The position numbers and the translations under genes are program-made. DNA of 64,000 bases. Origin: Fidelibacterota bacterium (GTDB lineage Bacteria; Fidelibacterota; UBA8477; JABMPR01). Shown here one piece after another: positions 9,565-19,222 of this stretch (position 1 is its first letter; the number at the start of each line of letters is the position of its first letter). A model generated the notes under the pieces. It was not told the origin of the DNA and searched no databases. It saw nothing but the letters and a program-made list of their open reading frames with translations. The stretch lies in contig JAIPJF010000005.1 of the NCBI GenBank assembly GCA_021734325.1, positions 68,028 to 132,027 on the forward strand, in the 5' to 3' direction.

Positions 9565-10460
9565 TCCCAGAATACATCAATGGCTTGTTTAAGACAATTT
9601 ACCTCAATCGGGGTTGAGGCCATCAACTCACCGTCAGGTGTCAATATCTTGGGAATGTTTGTTTCGACCCGAATGTGACTGGCTTGAAAGGTCTCAACTT
9701 CTTTCATGTGTATATGCTCACCGGTGATTATCTTTGGAAAACTCCTCATCAGTCCGATTCTTCCCTTTGGCCCCAGAATGGTCACATCAAGCAGGCCATC
9801 GTCAGTTTTCGCGTCGGGAGCCATGAGAAAATTTGCTGTGTAGCGCGTGTTGGATATTTCGACAAAAATATTGTCCCGCTCCAGAATCTGACCGTCGATT
9901 TCCAGTTTTACATGATATGGTTTGAGTTTGAGAATATGGTACAGGCTTCCCAGGGTATAGGAAATATTTCCCAGGCTTTTCAACTTGATGGCTGTGGCTC
10001 CAATATCGGCAACAATACCCAATCCTAATATGTTCAGGTAATACCAGGTTTCACCTTCTGTCACAAAATGACCAACATCAAATTTTCTGGTCTTGCCTGC
10101 TTTGATAATATCCAGGGCCGGCTTCCAGTCATGATGATGGAGATTCATGTCGCGAACGAATGCATTCCCCGTGCCTACAGGGATAACGCCAATAGGGATT
10201 TTATTTGCAGAGGTATTTCGGTAGTAACCATTGATCACTTCGAACAGGGTCCCATCCCCGCCGGCAGCAATGACACCGGCATACTGGCTGAAATCTGCTT
10301 CCCTGGTCAGCTGGATTCCGTGGCCATGATGCGTTGTCTTCAGCAGGTCGTAGGGGAGTTGGATAGCGTCCAGATAAGCTTCAAGTTCGGATAATGTCTT
10401 ACCTGCATATCCATGTCCTGCCCAGGGATTAAATATGATAAGTTGTTTCATAGAGTCCAT
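9561..10460 (-). CDS. Diacylglycerol kinase family lipid kinase
   Basis: IFNPWAGHG, GGDGTLFEVINGY, GVIPVGTGNAFVRDM motifs. Confidence 0.9.
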   Translation of the reverse strand: MDSMKQLIIFNPWAGHGYAGKTLSELEAYLDAIQLPYDLLKTTHHGHGIQLTREADFSQYAGVIAAGGDGTLFEVINGYYRNTSANKIPIGVIPVGTGNAFVRDMNLHHHDWKPALDIIKAGKTRKFDVGHFVTEGETWYYLNILGLGIVADIGATAIKLKSLGNISYTLGSLYHILKLKPYHVKLEIDGQILERDNIFVEISNTRYTANFLMAPDAKTDDGLLDVTILGPKGRIGLMRSFPKIITGEHIHMKEVETFQASHIRVETNIPKILTPDGELMASTPIEVNCLKQAIDVFWE

Positions 10461-10583
10461 TCTTTCCTACATATTGATTTGTGAGCCACTGCAATATAAA
10501 AGCAAAATTGAGAAGCACCTGTAGAATATCCGCCCTGATGAAAAAGGCTAACCTTGCTTGATAAGGTACTGCAACTTAGTTTC

Positions 10584-10613
10584 ACCCGCCTCACCAACTC
10601 TGGTGTCGCGGGT
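10584..10613 (+). other. Near-perfect hairpin in tldD leader (ACCCGC-ct-CACCA-actc-TGGTG-tc-GCGGGT)
   Basis: 6-bp plus 5-bp stems with a symmetric 2x2 internal loop and 4-nt loop, about 24 bp before the tldD ATG. Confidence 0.7.
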
Positions 10614-10636
10614 TCGATTTAAATGAAGGAAATAGA

Positions 10637-12067
10637 ATGAATTTAAATACGCTACTTTCAGGTATTGACGTCAAGGCGAGCTGGGTGGGCTTACGCTACG
10701 TCAAGGAGGACACGGACTTTCGTGTGGTTAGAGATGGCAATCCAGAAGCGAATGCCCGTGAATCAAAGCAAGGTGTCATGGTAGAAGTTTTGGTCGATGG
10801 ACAGTTTGCATACTACGGGACCAGTAAATTAGACCAGGCTGGTATCCATAATGCAGCTCGTCGAGCTGTGGAAATCGCCCATGCTGCATCCAGATTCAGT
10901 TTACATCATTTTGGTACAGAAGCGCGACCTGTTGCCAAAGGGAAATATCGATCAGCCTACCAGACAGCCCTCGATGCCTTTTCCCCGGGAGAATTATCAG
11001 AACTACTCATCAAGGCAAGCAGGGAACTAAAAGTCTCCGATAAGGTCGTTACGACCAATGCCATTGCCCGGATTGTGAATACAGAGTCTCATTTCGTCTC
11101 TTCTAACGGCAGTGATGTTGAACAACAATTTATGATGGTTTCGGCTGATTATGCTGCAATTGCTCAGGATGGGACAGTCACCCAGAAGCGAACAGATGGT
11201 GGACTACTGGCCAAGAGCTACCAGTCAGGTATGGAAGTATTTAATGAAGCTGATGTGTTGGCAAGGTGCCGGAATATTGGAGCAGAGGCAGTTGAATTAT
11301 TGACGGCTGAAGAATGTCCCACTGGAAAAATGGATCTGGTGCTTGCCCCCGACCAGATGATGCTTCAGATTCATGAAAGCGTCGGTCACGCCCTGGAGAT
11401 CGACCGGATCCTCGGGGATGAGCGGAATTATGCCGGTTGGAGTTTTGTCCGCATGGCTGATTTTGGCAAGCTTCAATATGGTTCCAAACTGATGAATATC
11501 ACCTTTGATCCAACCCTGACCAATCAATTTGCCTCCTATGCCTTTGATGATGGGGGATTAAAAGCCCAGAAGGAATTTCTCATCAAGGAAGGTCTCCTGC
11601 TCAGAGGACTGGGGGGAATGGAAAGTCAACTCCGTTCAGGGCTGAAGGGTGTCGCAAACTTTAGGGCAAGTTCCTGGAATCGAGCACCCATTGATCGAAT
11701 GGCCAACCTCAATCTGGAACCAGGTGACTCCAGCTATGATGAGATCATCTCCTCCGTGGACAGGGGTGTCTTCATGACCTCCAACCGCTCCTGGTCAATT
11801 GATGACTATCGGAACAAATTCCAGTTCGGTTGTGAATACGGGAAGCTTATTGAGGATGGGAAAATGACCAAAACAGTAAAAAATCCAAATTATAGAGCCA
11901 TCTCCAATCCATTCTGGCGCAGCCTGAAGATGATCGGAGACAAGCGCACTTTTAAAGTGTATGGTACACCATTCTGTGGGAAAGGTGAACCAAATCAGAT
12001 CATTCGTGTGGGTCATGCAAGTCCGCTGTGCTTATTTGATAATGTTGAGATATTTGGCGGTGCGTAA
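10637..12067 (+). CDS. tldD: TldD-type metalloprotease
   Basis: HESVGHALEID (HExxxH) motif and TldD-family layout, paired with TldE downstream. Confidence 0.93.
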   Translation: MNLNTLLSGIDVKASWVGLRYVKEDTDFRVVRDGNPEANARESKQGVMVEVLVDGQFAYYGTSKLDQAGIHNAARRAVEIAHAASRFSLHHFGTEARPVAKGKYRSAYQTALDAFSPGELSELLIKASRELKVSDKVVTTNAIARIVNTESHFVSSNGSDVEQQFMMVSADYAAIAQDGTVTQKRTDGGLLAKSYQSGMEVFNEADVLARCRNIGAEAVELLTAEECPTGKMDLVLAPDQMMLQIHESVGHALEIDRILGDERNYAGWSFVRMADFGKLQYGSKLMNITFDPTLTNQFASYAFDDGGLKAQKEFLIKEGLLLRGLGGMESQLRSGLKGVANFRASSWNRAPIDRMANLNLEPGDSSYDEIISSVDRGVFMTSNRSWSIDDYRNKFQFGCEYGKLIEDGKMTKTVKNPNYRAISNPFWRSLKMIGDKRTFKVYGTPFCGKGEPNQIIRVGHASPLCLFDNVEIFGGA

Positions 12068-12123
12068 ACATTTTGATCCCAAAATGTCAGGCATTCAACA
12101 AGAATTATTTTACGAGGGAAACG

Positions 12124-13446
12124 ATGGAAAAATTATTTAAACAGATAAGCCAGACCATTCTGGGTAGTCTTCGGAGTGACGAACATCTTGGTTTGAGTTT
12201 TGGTGGTGAACAGAGCACATTTGTCCGCATCAACGCTGCCAAGGTGAGGCAAATAGGAAAGATCGATGAAGCCGATCTTGGGTTTAATTTCATATTTAAG
12301 GGCAAGCGAAGCACCAGCAGCGTTTCTCTCTCCGGTATTCTGGATGAGGATATCCGGAGAGCAAAGGAAGAGCTGCAACGATTAAGAGTCGAGATCGTTC
12401 AACTGCCTGATGATCCCTACCTGGTGATTCCAGACAGTACAGAAACCAGCATGAGTGAGAAAAGTGGCAATATTCCCTCAGCAGATGAAATTTCGAACCT
12501 GATCCTCCCACCCATGGGTGATGTTGATTTGACCGGTATATGGGCTTCAGGAACTGTTTTCAGGGGGTCGGCGAATTCAGCAGGCGGATATCACTGGTTT
12601 GCATCGGATTCCTTCTCCCTGGATTATTCGCTTATCACACCAGAGGAGAAAATGGTCAAAGCCACCTTCGCTGGAACGGATTGGGATCAGGTCGCTTTTG
12701 AGGCTTTTCTGGCAGATTCGATCAAAAAGCTGGAATTAATGTCTCTACCCCCAATCGTTATCAAGCCAGGAAATTACAGGACCTATATCGCATCAGCCGG
12801 TGTTGCTGACGTTCTATCAATGTTTTCCTGGGGGGGTATCTCTGAGGCCGCCATTCGCCAGGGAGAAAGTAGTCTCGGGCGGATGCGCAACGAAGGTGTG
12901 AAACTTTCATCGTTATTTTCCCTCTCCGAGGACTTCAGCTCCGGTTTTACACCCCGTTTCAATGGTAACGGAGAAGTGGCCCCGGAAACCACCCTGCTCA
13001 TTGATCGCGGCATGTTGAATCAAACCCTGGTCAGTACGAGAACGGCAAAGGAATATGGCGTGGAAACCAATTTTGCCTCAGAGGGAGAGAGCCTGCGTGC
13101 ACCGCAAATGAAGGTCGGTTCCCTTGATGAATCTGAGGTCCTGAAAGAATTGGGAACTGGTGTATATCTCTCCAATCTGCATTATTTAAATTGGAGCGAC
13201 CGAATCGGTGGCAGAATCACCGGGATGACCCGCTATGCCTGTTTCTGGGTGGAGAATGGACAAATAGTGGCTCCCATCGAGAACATGCGTTTTGATGACA
13301 GCATCTACAATTTTCTTGGCGAGAATCTGGAGGCTGTGAACAGTCAGGCATTTGTCAATCCTGACGTGGGGACCTATGACGGTCGTGAGCTCAGCGCTGT
13401 CGTCTGTCCAGGAATACTTCTTAAATCGTTCGCCCTAACCTTATAA
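12124..13446 (+). CDS. tldE: TldE/PmbA family protease subunit
   Basis: PmbA/TldE-like sequence directly after TldD. ORF track starts at 12073; MEKLFKQ at 12124 is the more plausible start. Confidence 0.88.
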   Translation: MEKLFKQISQTILGSLRSDEHLGLSFGGEQSTFVRINAAKVRQIGKIDEADLGFNFIFKGKRSTSSVSLSGILDEDIRRAKEELQRLRVEIVQLPDDPYLVIPDSTETSMSEKSGNIPSADEISNLILPPMGDVDLTGIWASGTVFRGSANSAGGYHWFASDSFSLDYSLITPEEKMVKATFAGTDWDQVAFEAFLADSIKKLELMSLPPIVIKPGNYRTYIASAGVADVLSMFSWGGISEAAIRQGESSLGRMRNEGVKLSSLFSLSEDFSSGFTPRFNGNGEVAPETTLLIDRGMLNQTLVSTRTAKEYGVETNFASEGESLRAPQMKVGSLDESEVLKELGTGVYLSNLHYLNWSDRIGGRITGMTRYACFWVENGQIVAPIENMRFDDSIYNFLGENLEAVNSQAFVNPDVGTYDGRELSAVVCPGILLKSFALTL

Positions 13447-13455
13447 GGGGTAGTT

Positions 13456-14379
13456 ATGACCAAGACAAAATCCAAGCATCGTTACCTGTTGATCGTAAAC
13501 CCGGAAGCCGGGTCCCGTTCCACCATGAAAGCCCTACCGGATATTGAACGTCTGCTGCGTGATCGCAAGGCTGATTATGAATTTCACTTTACAAAAGAGA
13601 GAAATCATGCCACGGAACTGGTGAAGGAAATCGGGTCCCATTTTGATGTGATCGTATCTGTCGGTGGAGATGGAACCATCAACGAGATTGTTAATGGAAT
13701 GCCGGATATCGATAAACCTCTGGGCATAATTCCCATCGGTACGGGGAATGATTTTGCCCGCAGTTGTTCAATGAATGTGGGTCATCTTGAGAGTGCTGTT
13801 GATACGCTACTGGCTCACGATGTGAAAAAAATAGATTTGGGAGAGGTAAATGGACGACGCTTTGTGAATGTAATGGGAATGGGTTTTGAGGGGAGAGCCA
13901 ATGATATCGGAAAACTGCTCCCCTTCCTCCACGGGACACCCAAGTACTTAATTGCTATTGGCTGGGCGTACTTAACCTATCGACGCATGCCCTTGAAAAT
14001 CAAATTCAATAACTTGGATCTTGATGAAAAGGTCTTTCTTATGAGCATTGGAAATGGCTGGAATGTAGGTGGCGGTTTACAGCTTACACCAAAGGCGAAG
14101 CTGGATGATGGTCTTTTTGATATTTGCTATGTTCAGAATATCAGTCGCTGGCGCATACTACAGGTCTTTGGGAAACTTTATGACGGGACAGCTCATGAAG
14201 TTGAGGAAATGGAAGGGCATCAGACCAACGAGATTACGGTTAAAAGTAACTTTCCCATTCCTGCGCATATTGATGGTGAATCATTCGACCCGGTCCAAAA
14301 GGAATTCAAGATCAAATTGATTCCCAAGGCCGTTGAGATCATTGGGAATTGGTCTGCGGATAAACGATTTAATAGCTAA
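13456..14379 (+). CDS. Diacylglycerol kinase family lipid kinase (second copy)
   Basis: IVNPEAGSRST, VGGDGTINEIVNGM, GIIPIGTGNDFARS. Confidence 0.92.
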   Translation: MTKTKSKHRYLLIVNPEAGSRSTMKALPDIERLLRDRKADYEFHFTKERNHATELVKEIGSHFDVIVSVGGDGTINEIVNGMPDIDKPLGIIPIGTGNDFARSCSMNVGHLESAVDTLLAHDVKKIDLGEVNGRRFVNVMGMGFEGRANDIGKLLPFLHGTPKYLIAIGWAYLTYRRMPLKIKFNNLDLDEKVFLMSIGNGWNVGGGLQLTPKAKLDDGLFDICYVQNISRWRILQVFGKLYDGTAHEVEEMEGHQTNEITVKSNFPIPAHIDGESFDPVQKEFKIKLIPKAVEIIGNWSADKRFNS

Positions 14380-14402
14380 TTAATTAAGAATAAGCTCTAA
14401 AG

Positions 14403-15314
14403 ATGAGGTGGGAAATGAAGCGGGTGTTTATCGCTGTATTTATGTTGACAATATTGATTAATCTGGGTCTTGCCCAGACCCTGAAACCTTATGTGCTTGG
14501 CGCTGTAAGCAGTGAGAACATGCAAGTGACCAAAGAGAAGACCCGTTCGAATCTGGATAGTTCAGACTTCAATATTCTCGGGGAATACGCTCCAGCCAAG
14601 GACAACCATCGCTGGGTTTTCGTGGTCAACTCCGCTGAATTAATACAGGCTGTTCAATCAACTGGAGGCTTGACAGGTTTTGCTGCGGCTCTCCGGATTG
14701 CATTGACTGAGGAAGATGGAAAGGTACTCATTTCCTATACAAACCCCTATTATCTGGGGAATGCCTATTTCCAGAAAAGCTTTCCTGATGTTGAATCTCT
14801 TTTCGCTACGGTTGACAGGCAATTGACAGATATCATGTCCGGCCTGGGAGAGGCTCGTTTTACGGCCTTTGGGGTGGAAGAGGGAATTGAGGCCAAGGAT
14901 TTGCGGCACTATCATTATATGTTCGGAATGGAATATTTTGAAGATGTGGTTGAGTTAAATGATTTTTCCACTTTTGAAGCTGGCAAAACCAAGATTGAAG
15001 CAGCATTGGCCAAGGGTGGTAATACAGAACTGGTCTATGCCTGTGAGGTCCCTGGAAAAGAATTAAAATTGTATGGGATCGCACTGAGTGGAGATACAGG
15101 AGAAGAACATTTTCTGCCAATTATTGATATTTCGACACCCAAACATACCGCTTTCTTGCCGTACGAAATTTTACTCATGGGCGATACCGCCATCATGCTT
15201 CACGGTCGATATCGTATTGCCCTGTCCTTCCCCGATCTGACCATGACCACCTTTGGCAAGATCATGTCTACTCCTGGCGACATCGAAGATCTGATGCAGG
15301 GTGTGACCGAGTAA
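14403..15314 (+). CDS. Hypothetical secreted protein
   Basis: Long ORF with N-terminal signal peptide (VFIAVFMLTILINLGLAQT); no family recognised. Confidence 0.7.
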   Translation: MRWEMKRVFIAVFMLTILINLGLAQTLKPYVLGAVSSENMQVTKEKTRSNLDSSDFNILGEYAPAKDNHRWVFVVNSAELIQAVQSTGGLTGFAAALRIALTEEDGKVLISYTNPYYLGNAYFQKSFPDVESLFATVDRQLTDIMSGLGEARFTAFGVEEGIEAKDLRHYHYMFGMEYFEDVVELNDFSTFEAGKTKIEAALAKGGNTELVYACEVPGKELKLYGIALSGDTGEEHFLPIIDISTPKHTAFLPYEILLMGDTAIMLHGRYRIALSFPDLTMTTFGKIMSTPGDIEDLMQGVTE

Positions 15315-15417
15315 CTTTGTCCTGGGCGGAAGCCTGACTACTTAAATATAATCTTTACCCCCGTTCGAAACGACAGGGGTATGCAGTCCCTTTTCTAAAA
15401 CAGCGGTTTGAGCAATA

Positions 15418-16155
15418 CTAATGTGAGTGGGGGTGCCACGTCAGGGAATGGGGCACTTCCAGTTTATGCGCTTTCATGAGGTCCTTGTCCCCGAGGATCT
15501 TCGCTGAATTTCCGATCTGAATGATCTGGCCTCCATCAAGAAGGATCATTCGATCACAGGTTTCCAGAACCAGTTCGAGATCGTGGGTTGCCAGGATCAA
15601 AGTTCCGCTCATCTGATGAAACAGATCAATGAAAGTGCGACGTCCGAAGGGATCGAGTTCACGCGTGGGCTCGTCGAAGAGGGTGATCGCTGATTGTCTG
15701 GCCATGGCAGTAGCGATGCAAACCTTCCGCCGCTCACCGTAGCTCAGGTGGTGGGACGAGCGCTGATCATATCCCTCAAGGGAAACCAGAGACAGGGCTT
15801 GATGGGCTCTCTCCACAGCTTCTGTTTCATCGAGATCCAGCGTGTCCAATCCAAAACAGACATCCTCCAGAACCGTGGGCATAAACAACATTTCATCAGG
15901 GTTCTGAAAAACAAAGCTCATCTCTCTTCTCAGCTGCTCGGTACGTTTAATGGTCATGGGAACATCATTGATCAGAATGTCTCCAGTGCTTTTGATCAGA
16001 CCGGCTACCGCCAGAAGCAGAGATGTCTTCCCGGCACCGTTTGGACCGACCAGGGCCGTTCGGGAGCCACTCTCAAGCTGGAGATCAATTCTGTCCAACG
16101 CAGATATACCATCACTGTAATGAAAGCTAAGTTGACGGAGCTGGATGGAACTCAT
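15418..16155 (-). CDS. cbiO: Energy-coupling ATPase of Ni/Co ECF transporter
   Basis: Walker A GPNGAGKTSL, signature LSYGERRKV, Walker B ITLFDEPTRELD; in operon with CbiQ and CbiM. Confidence 0.93.
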   Translation of the reverse strand: MSSIQLRQLSFHYSDGISALDRIDLQLESGSRTALVGPNGAGKTSLLLAVAGLIKSTGDILINDVPMTIKRTEQLRREMSFVFQNPDEMLFMPTVLEDVCFGLDTLDLDETEAVERAHQALSLVSLEGYDQRSSHHLSYGERRKVCIATAMARQSAITLFDEPTRELDPFGRRTFIDLFHQMSGTLILATHDLELVLETCDRMILLDGGQIIQIGNSAKILGDKDLMKAHKLEVPHSLTWHPHSH

Positions 16156-16793
16156 CGGAAGTCTCCTGTAAATCCACGCATTTGCATGGCTTGATAGACA
16201 TTCTCGGCCCGTTCATAGCTGCGGACTAAAAGCATACTGATCATGTTTGTATACACCAGGATCCGCTTCCAACCTGAAACTGAACTATGGCGCATGTGGA
16301 CAGCCCGTTCCAATGCTTCAATTTCACCGGCCAGGAGGAAGAAGTACCTGTACATGAAGGATAGAATGATGATAAATAATTTGGGTGCTCGCCATCTGGA
16401 TAACTGTTTCAATATCTCGTGGAAGGGTGTTGTAGAGCTTAGCAAAAGCAGGGTGAAAATACTCAATAGGGATTTGCAAACAGTCTCGATCATTTGGGGA
16501 AAGGAAAAATTCCCTGAAAAATAATTTACTACTACGATCAGGACTGAAAAGGGCAGGACTAGTGCAGATCGGGTCAACAAAAATGGGAAGGGGACCCTTG
16601 AAATCAGGGCCGCCAGGAGGATCAGCCCGGCGTATAGGAGCAAACCATGCCAGATATGTGGGATGGTGAGAATGGGGATACCGAATAGCAGAAGGACCAG
16701 AGCCAGGAATGTAAGCCGTATCTTCAGGGAGGGGGTTAGACCATGAATGGGACTCTCAAGACTTGCAAAGCGGTCAATAAAGGCGTGCTTCAT
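16152..16793 (-). CDS. cbiQ: Energy-coupling transmembrane protein of Ni/Co ECF transporter
   Basis: CbiQ-type polytopic protein with a coupling motif near ALERAVHMRHS; overlaps cbiO and cbiM starts and stops. Confidence 0.9.
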   Translation of the reverse strand: MKHAFIDRFASLESPIHGLTPSLKIRLTFLALVLLLFGIPILTIPHIWHGLLLYAGLILLAALISRVPFPFLLTRSALVLPFSVLIVVVNYFSGNFSFPQMIETVCKSLLSIFTLLLLSSTTPFHEILKQLSRWRAPKLFIIILSFMYRYFFLLAGEIEALERAVHMRHSSVSGWKRILVYTNMISMLLVRSYERAENVYQAMQMRGFTGDFR

Positions 16794-17401
16794 CCAGGTC
16801 CCTCGACCAGTTCCGGTTTCACTTTTCTGAGGAACTCAAGAATGAACAGGGTGATAACCCCTTCGATTAATCCTGTCAAACCATAGATCAGGAGCATGGT
16901 TTTAAAGGCACTTGATAAGTCAAGCATTCCGGACAGAGCAAGTTCGAATGAACATAGAACGGCTGATGCAATGCCACTTAGAAGTCCAGCAATGATCAGA
17001 GATGATCTTTGACTGGGGATCAGGCGATAGATACCATAACCGATAAAACAACCTACGCCTGCCATATTGAGAATATTTGCCCCCAGGCTAAGCAAGCCCC
17101 CGTGTTGAAAAAGCAGAGCCAGGGCAAGCAGAGAAACAGTCATGATGAGAAAACCAACCATAGGTCCCAGGAGGATACTGATCAGTAATGCTCCTGTCAA
17201 ATGAATGGAGGTGCCGACTCCAATTGGGAAGCTGAAGAGCTGGATCATGAAAACAAAACTGGCCATTAATCCCATGAGGGGGATCTGTTCAGGTTTGATG
17301 GTCTCGTTCACCCTTTTCAGGCTGTATGCAAGGGCTACAGCCGATATCCCGCCTGTAGCCAGAGTGACTGGCGTATTCAGGAAGCCATCAGGAATGTGCA
17401 T
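16790..17401 (-). CDS. cbiM: Ni/Co substrate-binding membrane component
   Basis: N-terminal MHIPDGFL, the hallmark metal-binding N-terminus of CbiM/NikM. Confidence 0.95.
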   Translation of the reverse strand: MHIPDGFLNTPVTLATGGISAVALAYSLKRVNETIKPEQIPLMGLMASFVFMIQLFSFPIGVGTSIHLTGALLISILLGPMVGFLIMTVSLLALALLFQHGGLLSLGANILNMAGVGCFIGYGIYRLIPSQRSSLIIAGLLSGIASAVLCSFELALSGMLDLSSAFKTMLLIYGLTGLIEGVITLFILEFLRKVKPELVEGPG

Positions 17402-17825
17402 GCTGCTCCTGACGTCTTTTTACGATCAGGTACCAGATACTGAACACAAACAGGATATACCCCAGACCGACGATAGCCTTTTGCAGGGGAGGAAGGGATT
17501 TTTCATTCACCACTCCGGAAATCGTTTCGCCCACTTCCACTTGGACGATCTTTCCATGACCCAGTCCATCTGACACTTTCACAGTCCAGGATCCAAGTGT
17601 ATCCGGATTGAACATGAAAATGCCGTTCTCATCGGTCATGCCAATCTGAAATTCCATCTCGCTCTCGCCAGGTCGGAATATCTGGACATCGGCGAAATCC
17701 AATGGGTTGCCATCTTCGTAGTGAAATTCCACACCATATCCATTACGGAGGATAGAATGTGAAACATCGTGCCCCAGCAGGCTGGTTGTGAATAAAAGAG
17801 CCGTCAATAGAATGCCATATTTCAT
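17388..17825 (-). CDS. CbiL/NikL-like nickel transporter accessory protein
   Basis: Signal peptide, carboxypeptidase-regulatory-like beta domain (ADVQIFRPGESEMEFQIGMTDENGIFMFNPDTLGSWTVKVSDGLGHG), C-terminal TM and a His-containing tail. Start set at MKYGILL (17825); track start 17885. Confidence 0.75.
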   Translation of the reverse strand: MKYGILLTALLFTTSLLGHDVSHSILRNGYGVEFHYEDGNPLDFADVQIFRPGESEMEFQIGMTDENGIFMFNPDTLGSWTVKVSDGLGHGKIVQVEVGETISGVVNEKSLPPLQKAIVGLGYILFVFSIWYLIVKRRQEQHAHS

Positions 17826-17826
17826 A

Positions 17827-18450
17827 TTAATCAGCATAATAAAAGGAGAAGCAGGCGGTCTGCCGTCTGAAATGACAAACGGCAAGATGAAAACCTGATT
17901 GATCTGAATTGAATTGACTGATCCCTTCCCGATCCATGATCAGGGAATGTTCACTCCCATCAGGGCTGAAAAGGGCGATGGGGACTTTTACCTGCTCAGC
18001 TCCAGTAAAAACCTGCAGCGTTGAAACAGGATTTTCTGCGACAATCTCAAGTTCTTGATTCGTCGGCTGCATGATTGTCGGGTTTGTACCAGCCTGGACG
18101 CGGGTTTTGAGTAGATAGGAAAAAGGACCTGAAGGTCTTTTCCTTAGATTGGCAATAATGTCATGGGTTCCTGGCACAGTACAGGTGAAAGTCGCAATGT
18201 GTTCCTGTCCCTCAGGTTTGAATATCAAGGGAGTCCGATGGCCTTCTGGATCGACCACAAAGGCTTCGCGGATCAGTTTTGTATCGATCAGGAATTCACT
18301 TTCCCCGGTAGTGTGACCGCTATGCAGATGTACAGTGACAACATCCCCAGCTTTGTAGTTAGCATAATCTGTGTAGAGCCAATGTTCATGGGCATTGGTG
18401 ACCAGGGTCCAGAGGAGCAATATGCTGATCAGTTTTGCAGTCATCTTCAT
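17827..18450 (-). CDS. CbiK-like (DUF4198) periplasmic metal transport protein
   Basis: Signal peptide, mature N-terminus HEHWLYTDYANYKAGDVVTVHLHSGH typical of DUF4198/COG5266; in Ni ECF operon. Confidence 0.8.
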   Translation of the reverse strand: MKMTAKLISILLLWTLVTNAHEHWLYTDYANYKAGDVVTVHLHSGHTTGESEFLIDTKLIREAFVVDPEGHRTPLIFKPEGQEHIATFTCTVPGTHDIIANLRKRPSGPFSYLLKTRVQAGTNPTIMQPTNQELEIVAENPVSTLQVFTGAEQVKVPIALFSPDGSEHSLIMDREGISQFNSDQSGFHLAVCHFRRQTACFSFYYAD

Positions 18451-18452
18451 AA

Positions 18453-19211
18453 TTAAAAAAGATACATGAGTGTGAGGTTGGAACGGGAGGCACCATCACT
18501 GGTGAATTCCAAGCCAGTCTTGAAAACAATATCCTGCATACCCAGGGGGAAGTAAATCCCAGGGAGGAGAGATATCTCGCCTTCAAAATCACCCTGGAGT
18601 TCTATGCCAGCAGCGATTCCATGGACATCTGGAGTCAAGGGTGTCCGTAAACCCAGTCCCCATGCATAGCCTTCTTCATCCCCATCCATTTCGGCTATCA
18701 GATTCAGCAACAAAATCCTGTGTCCACCGAAGCTTTTGTTAATGATAAGATCCAGACCGAACAAACGTTGTCCACCTAAAAGGTCAACACTTCGAGAGAA
18801 GGGCTCCTCATAGGTCAGTGATAACCCCATATCAATGGGTCCCTTCTCAGTAATCTTGTACTGCAGTGCGAAGGCCATGGCTTCCATAAATGGAGAGGGT
18901 CCATCTGGATAGGTCAGGGCAAGTGAAGGCAACACGAGATGGCCGGTACCAAACTTGGCAAAATGGCTGTGAACATCAATCATCAAGCGATCTGTGATAC
19001 CATAGGACATTCCAGGGGTCATTTCCCAGTGATCCAGATTGGGTTGATCCACATCATCGACCATGTAGTCGTGGTGAAGATGGAATACGAAGGCTCCTTG
19101 AGGAGCCGTGCTATAACTTTCCAGTTCAATGAACTCCATGGCATGGTGTGCCTGGAGTGAGGTTGTCATCAGAATAATTCCAAGGCATAAAACAGACTTT
19201 GATTTGTGCAT
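18453..19211 (-). CDS. Putative outer-membrane beta-barrel or surface protein in the nickel operon
   Basis: Signal peptide, His-rich mature N-terminus (HHAMEFIEL..., HLHHDYM), alternating amphipathic segments, terminal aromatic residue (LTLMYLF). Confidence 0.65.
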   Translation of the reverse strand: MHKSKSVLCLGIILMTTSLQAHHAMEFIELESYSTAPQGAFVFHLHHDYMVDDVDQPNLDHWEMTPGMSYGITDRLMIDVHSHFAKFGTGHLVLPSLALTYPDGPSPFMEAMAFALQYKITEKGPIDMGLSLTYEEPFSRSVDLLGGQRLFGLDLIINKSFGGHRILLLNLIAEMDGDEEGYAWGLGLRTPLTPDVHGIAAGIELQGDFEGEISLLPGIYFPLGMQDIVFKTGLEFTSDGASRSNLTLMYLF

Positions 19212-19222
19212 TGTAGATCCCC

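Noticed and set aside
10601-10620. tRNA T-arm-like GGTTCGATT
   Set aside because: No acceptor, D-arm or anticodon arm; the sequence is the 3' arm of the leader hairpin at 10584-10613.
15360-15395. Possible terminator TACCCC...GGGGTA between convergent genes 14403..15314 and cbiO
   Set aside because: Only 6 bp stem with a long loop and no clear T tract.
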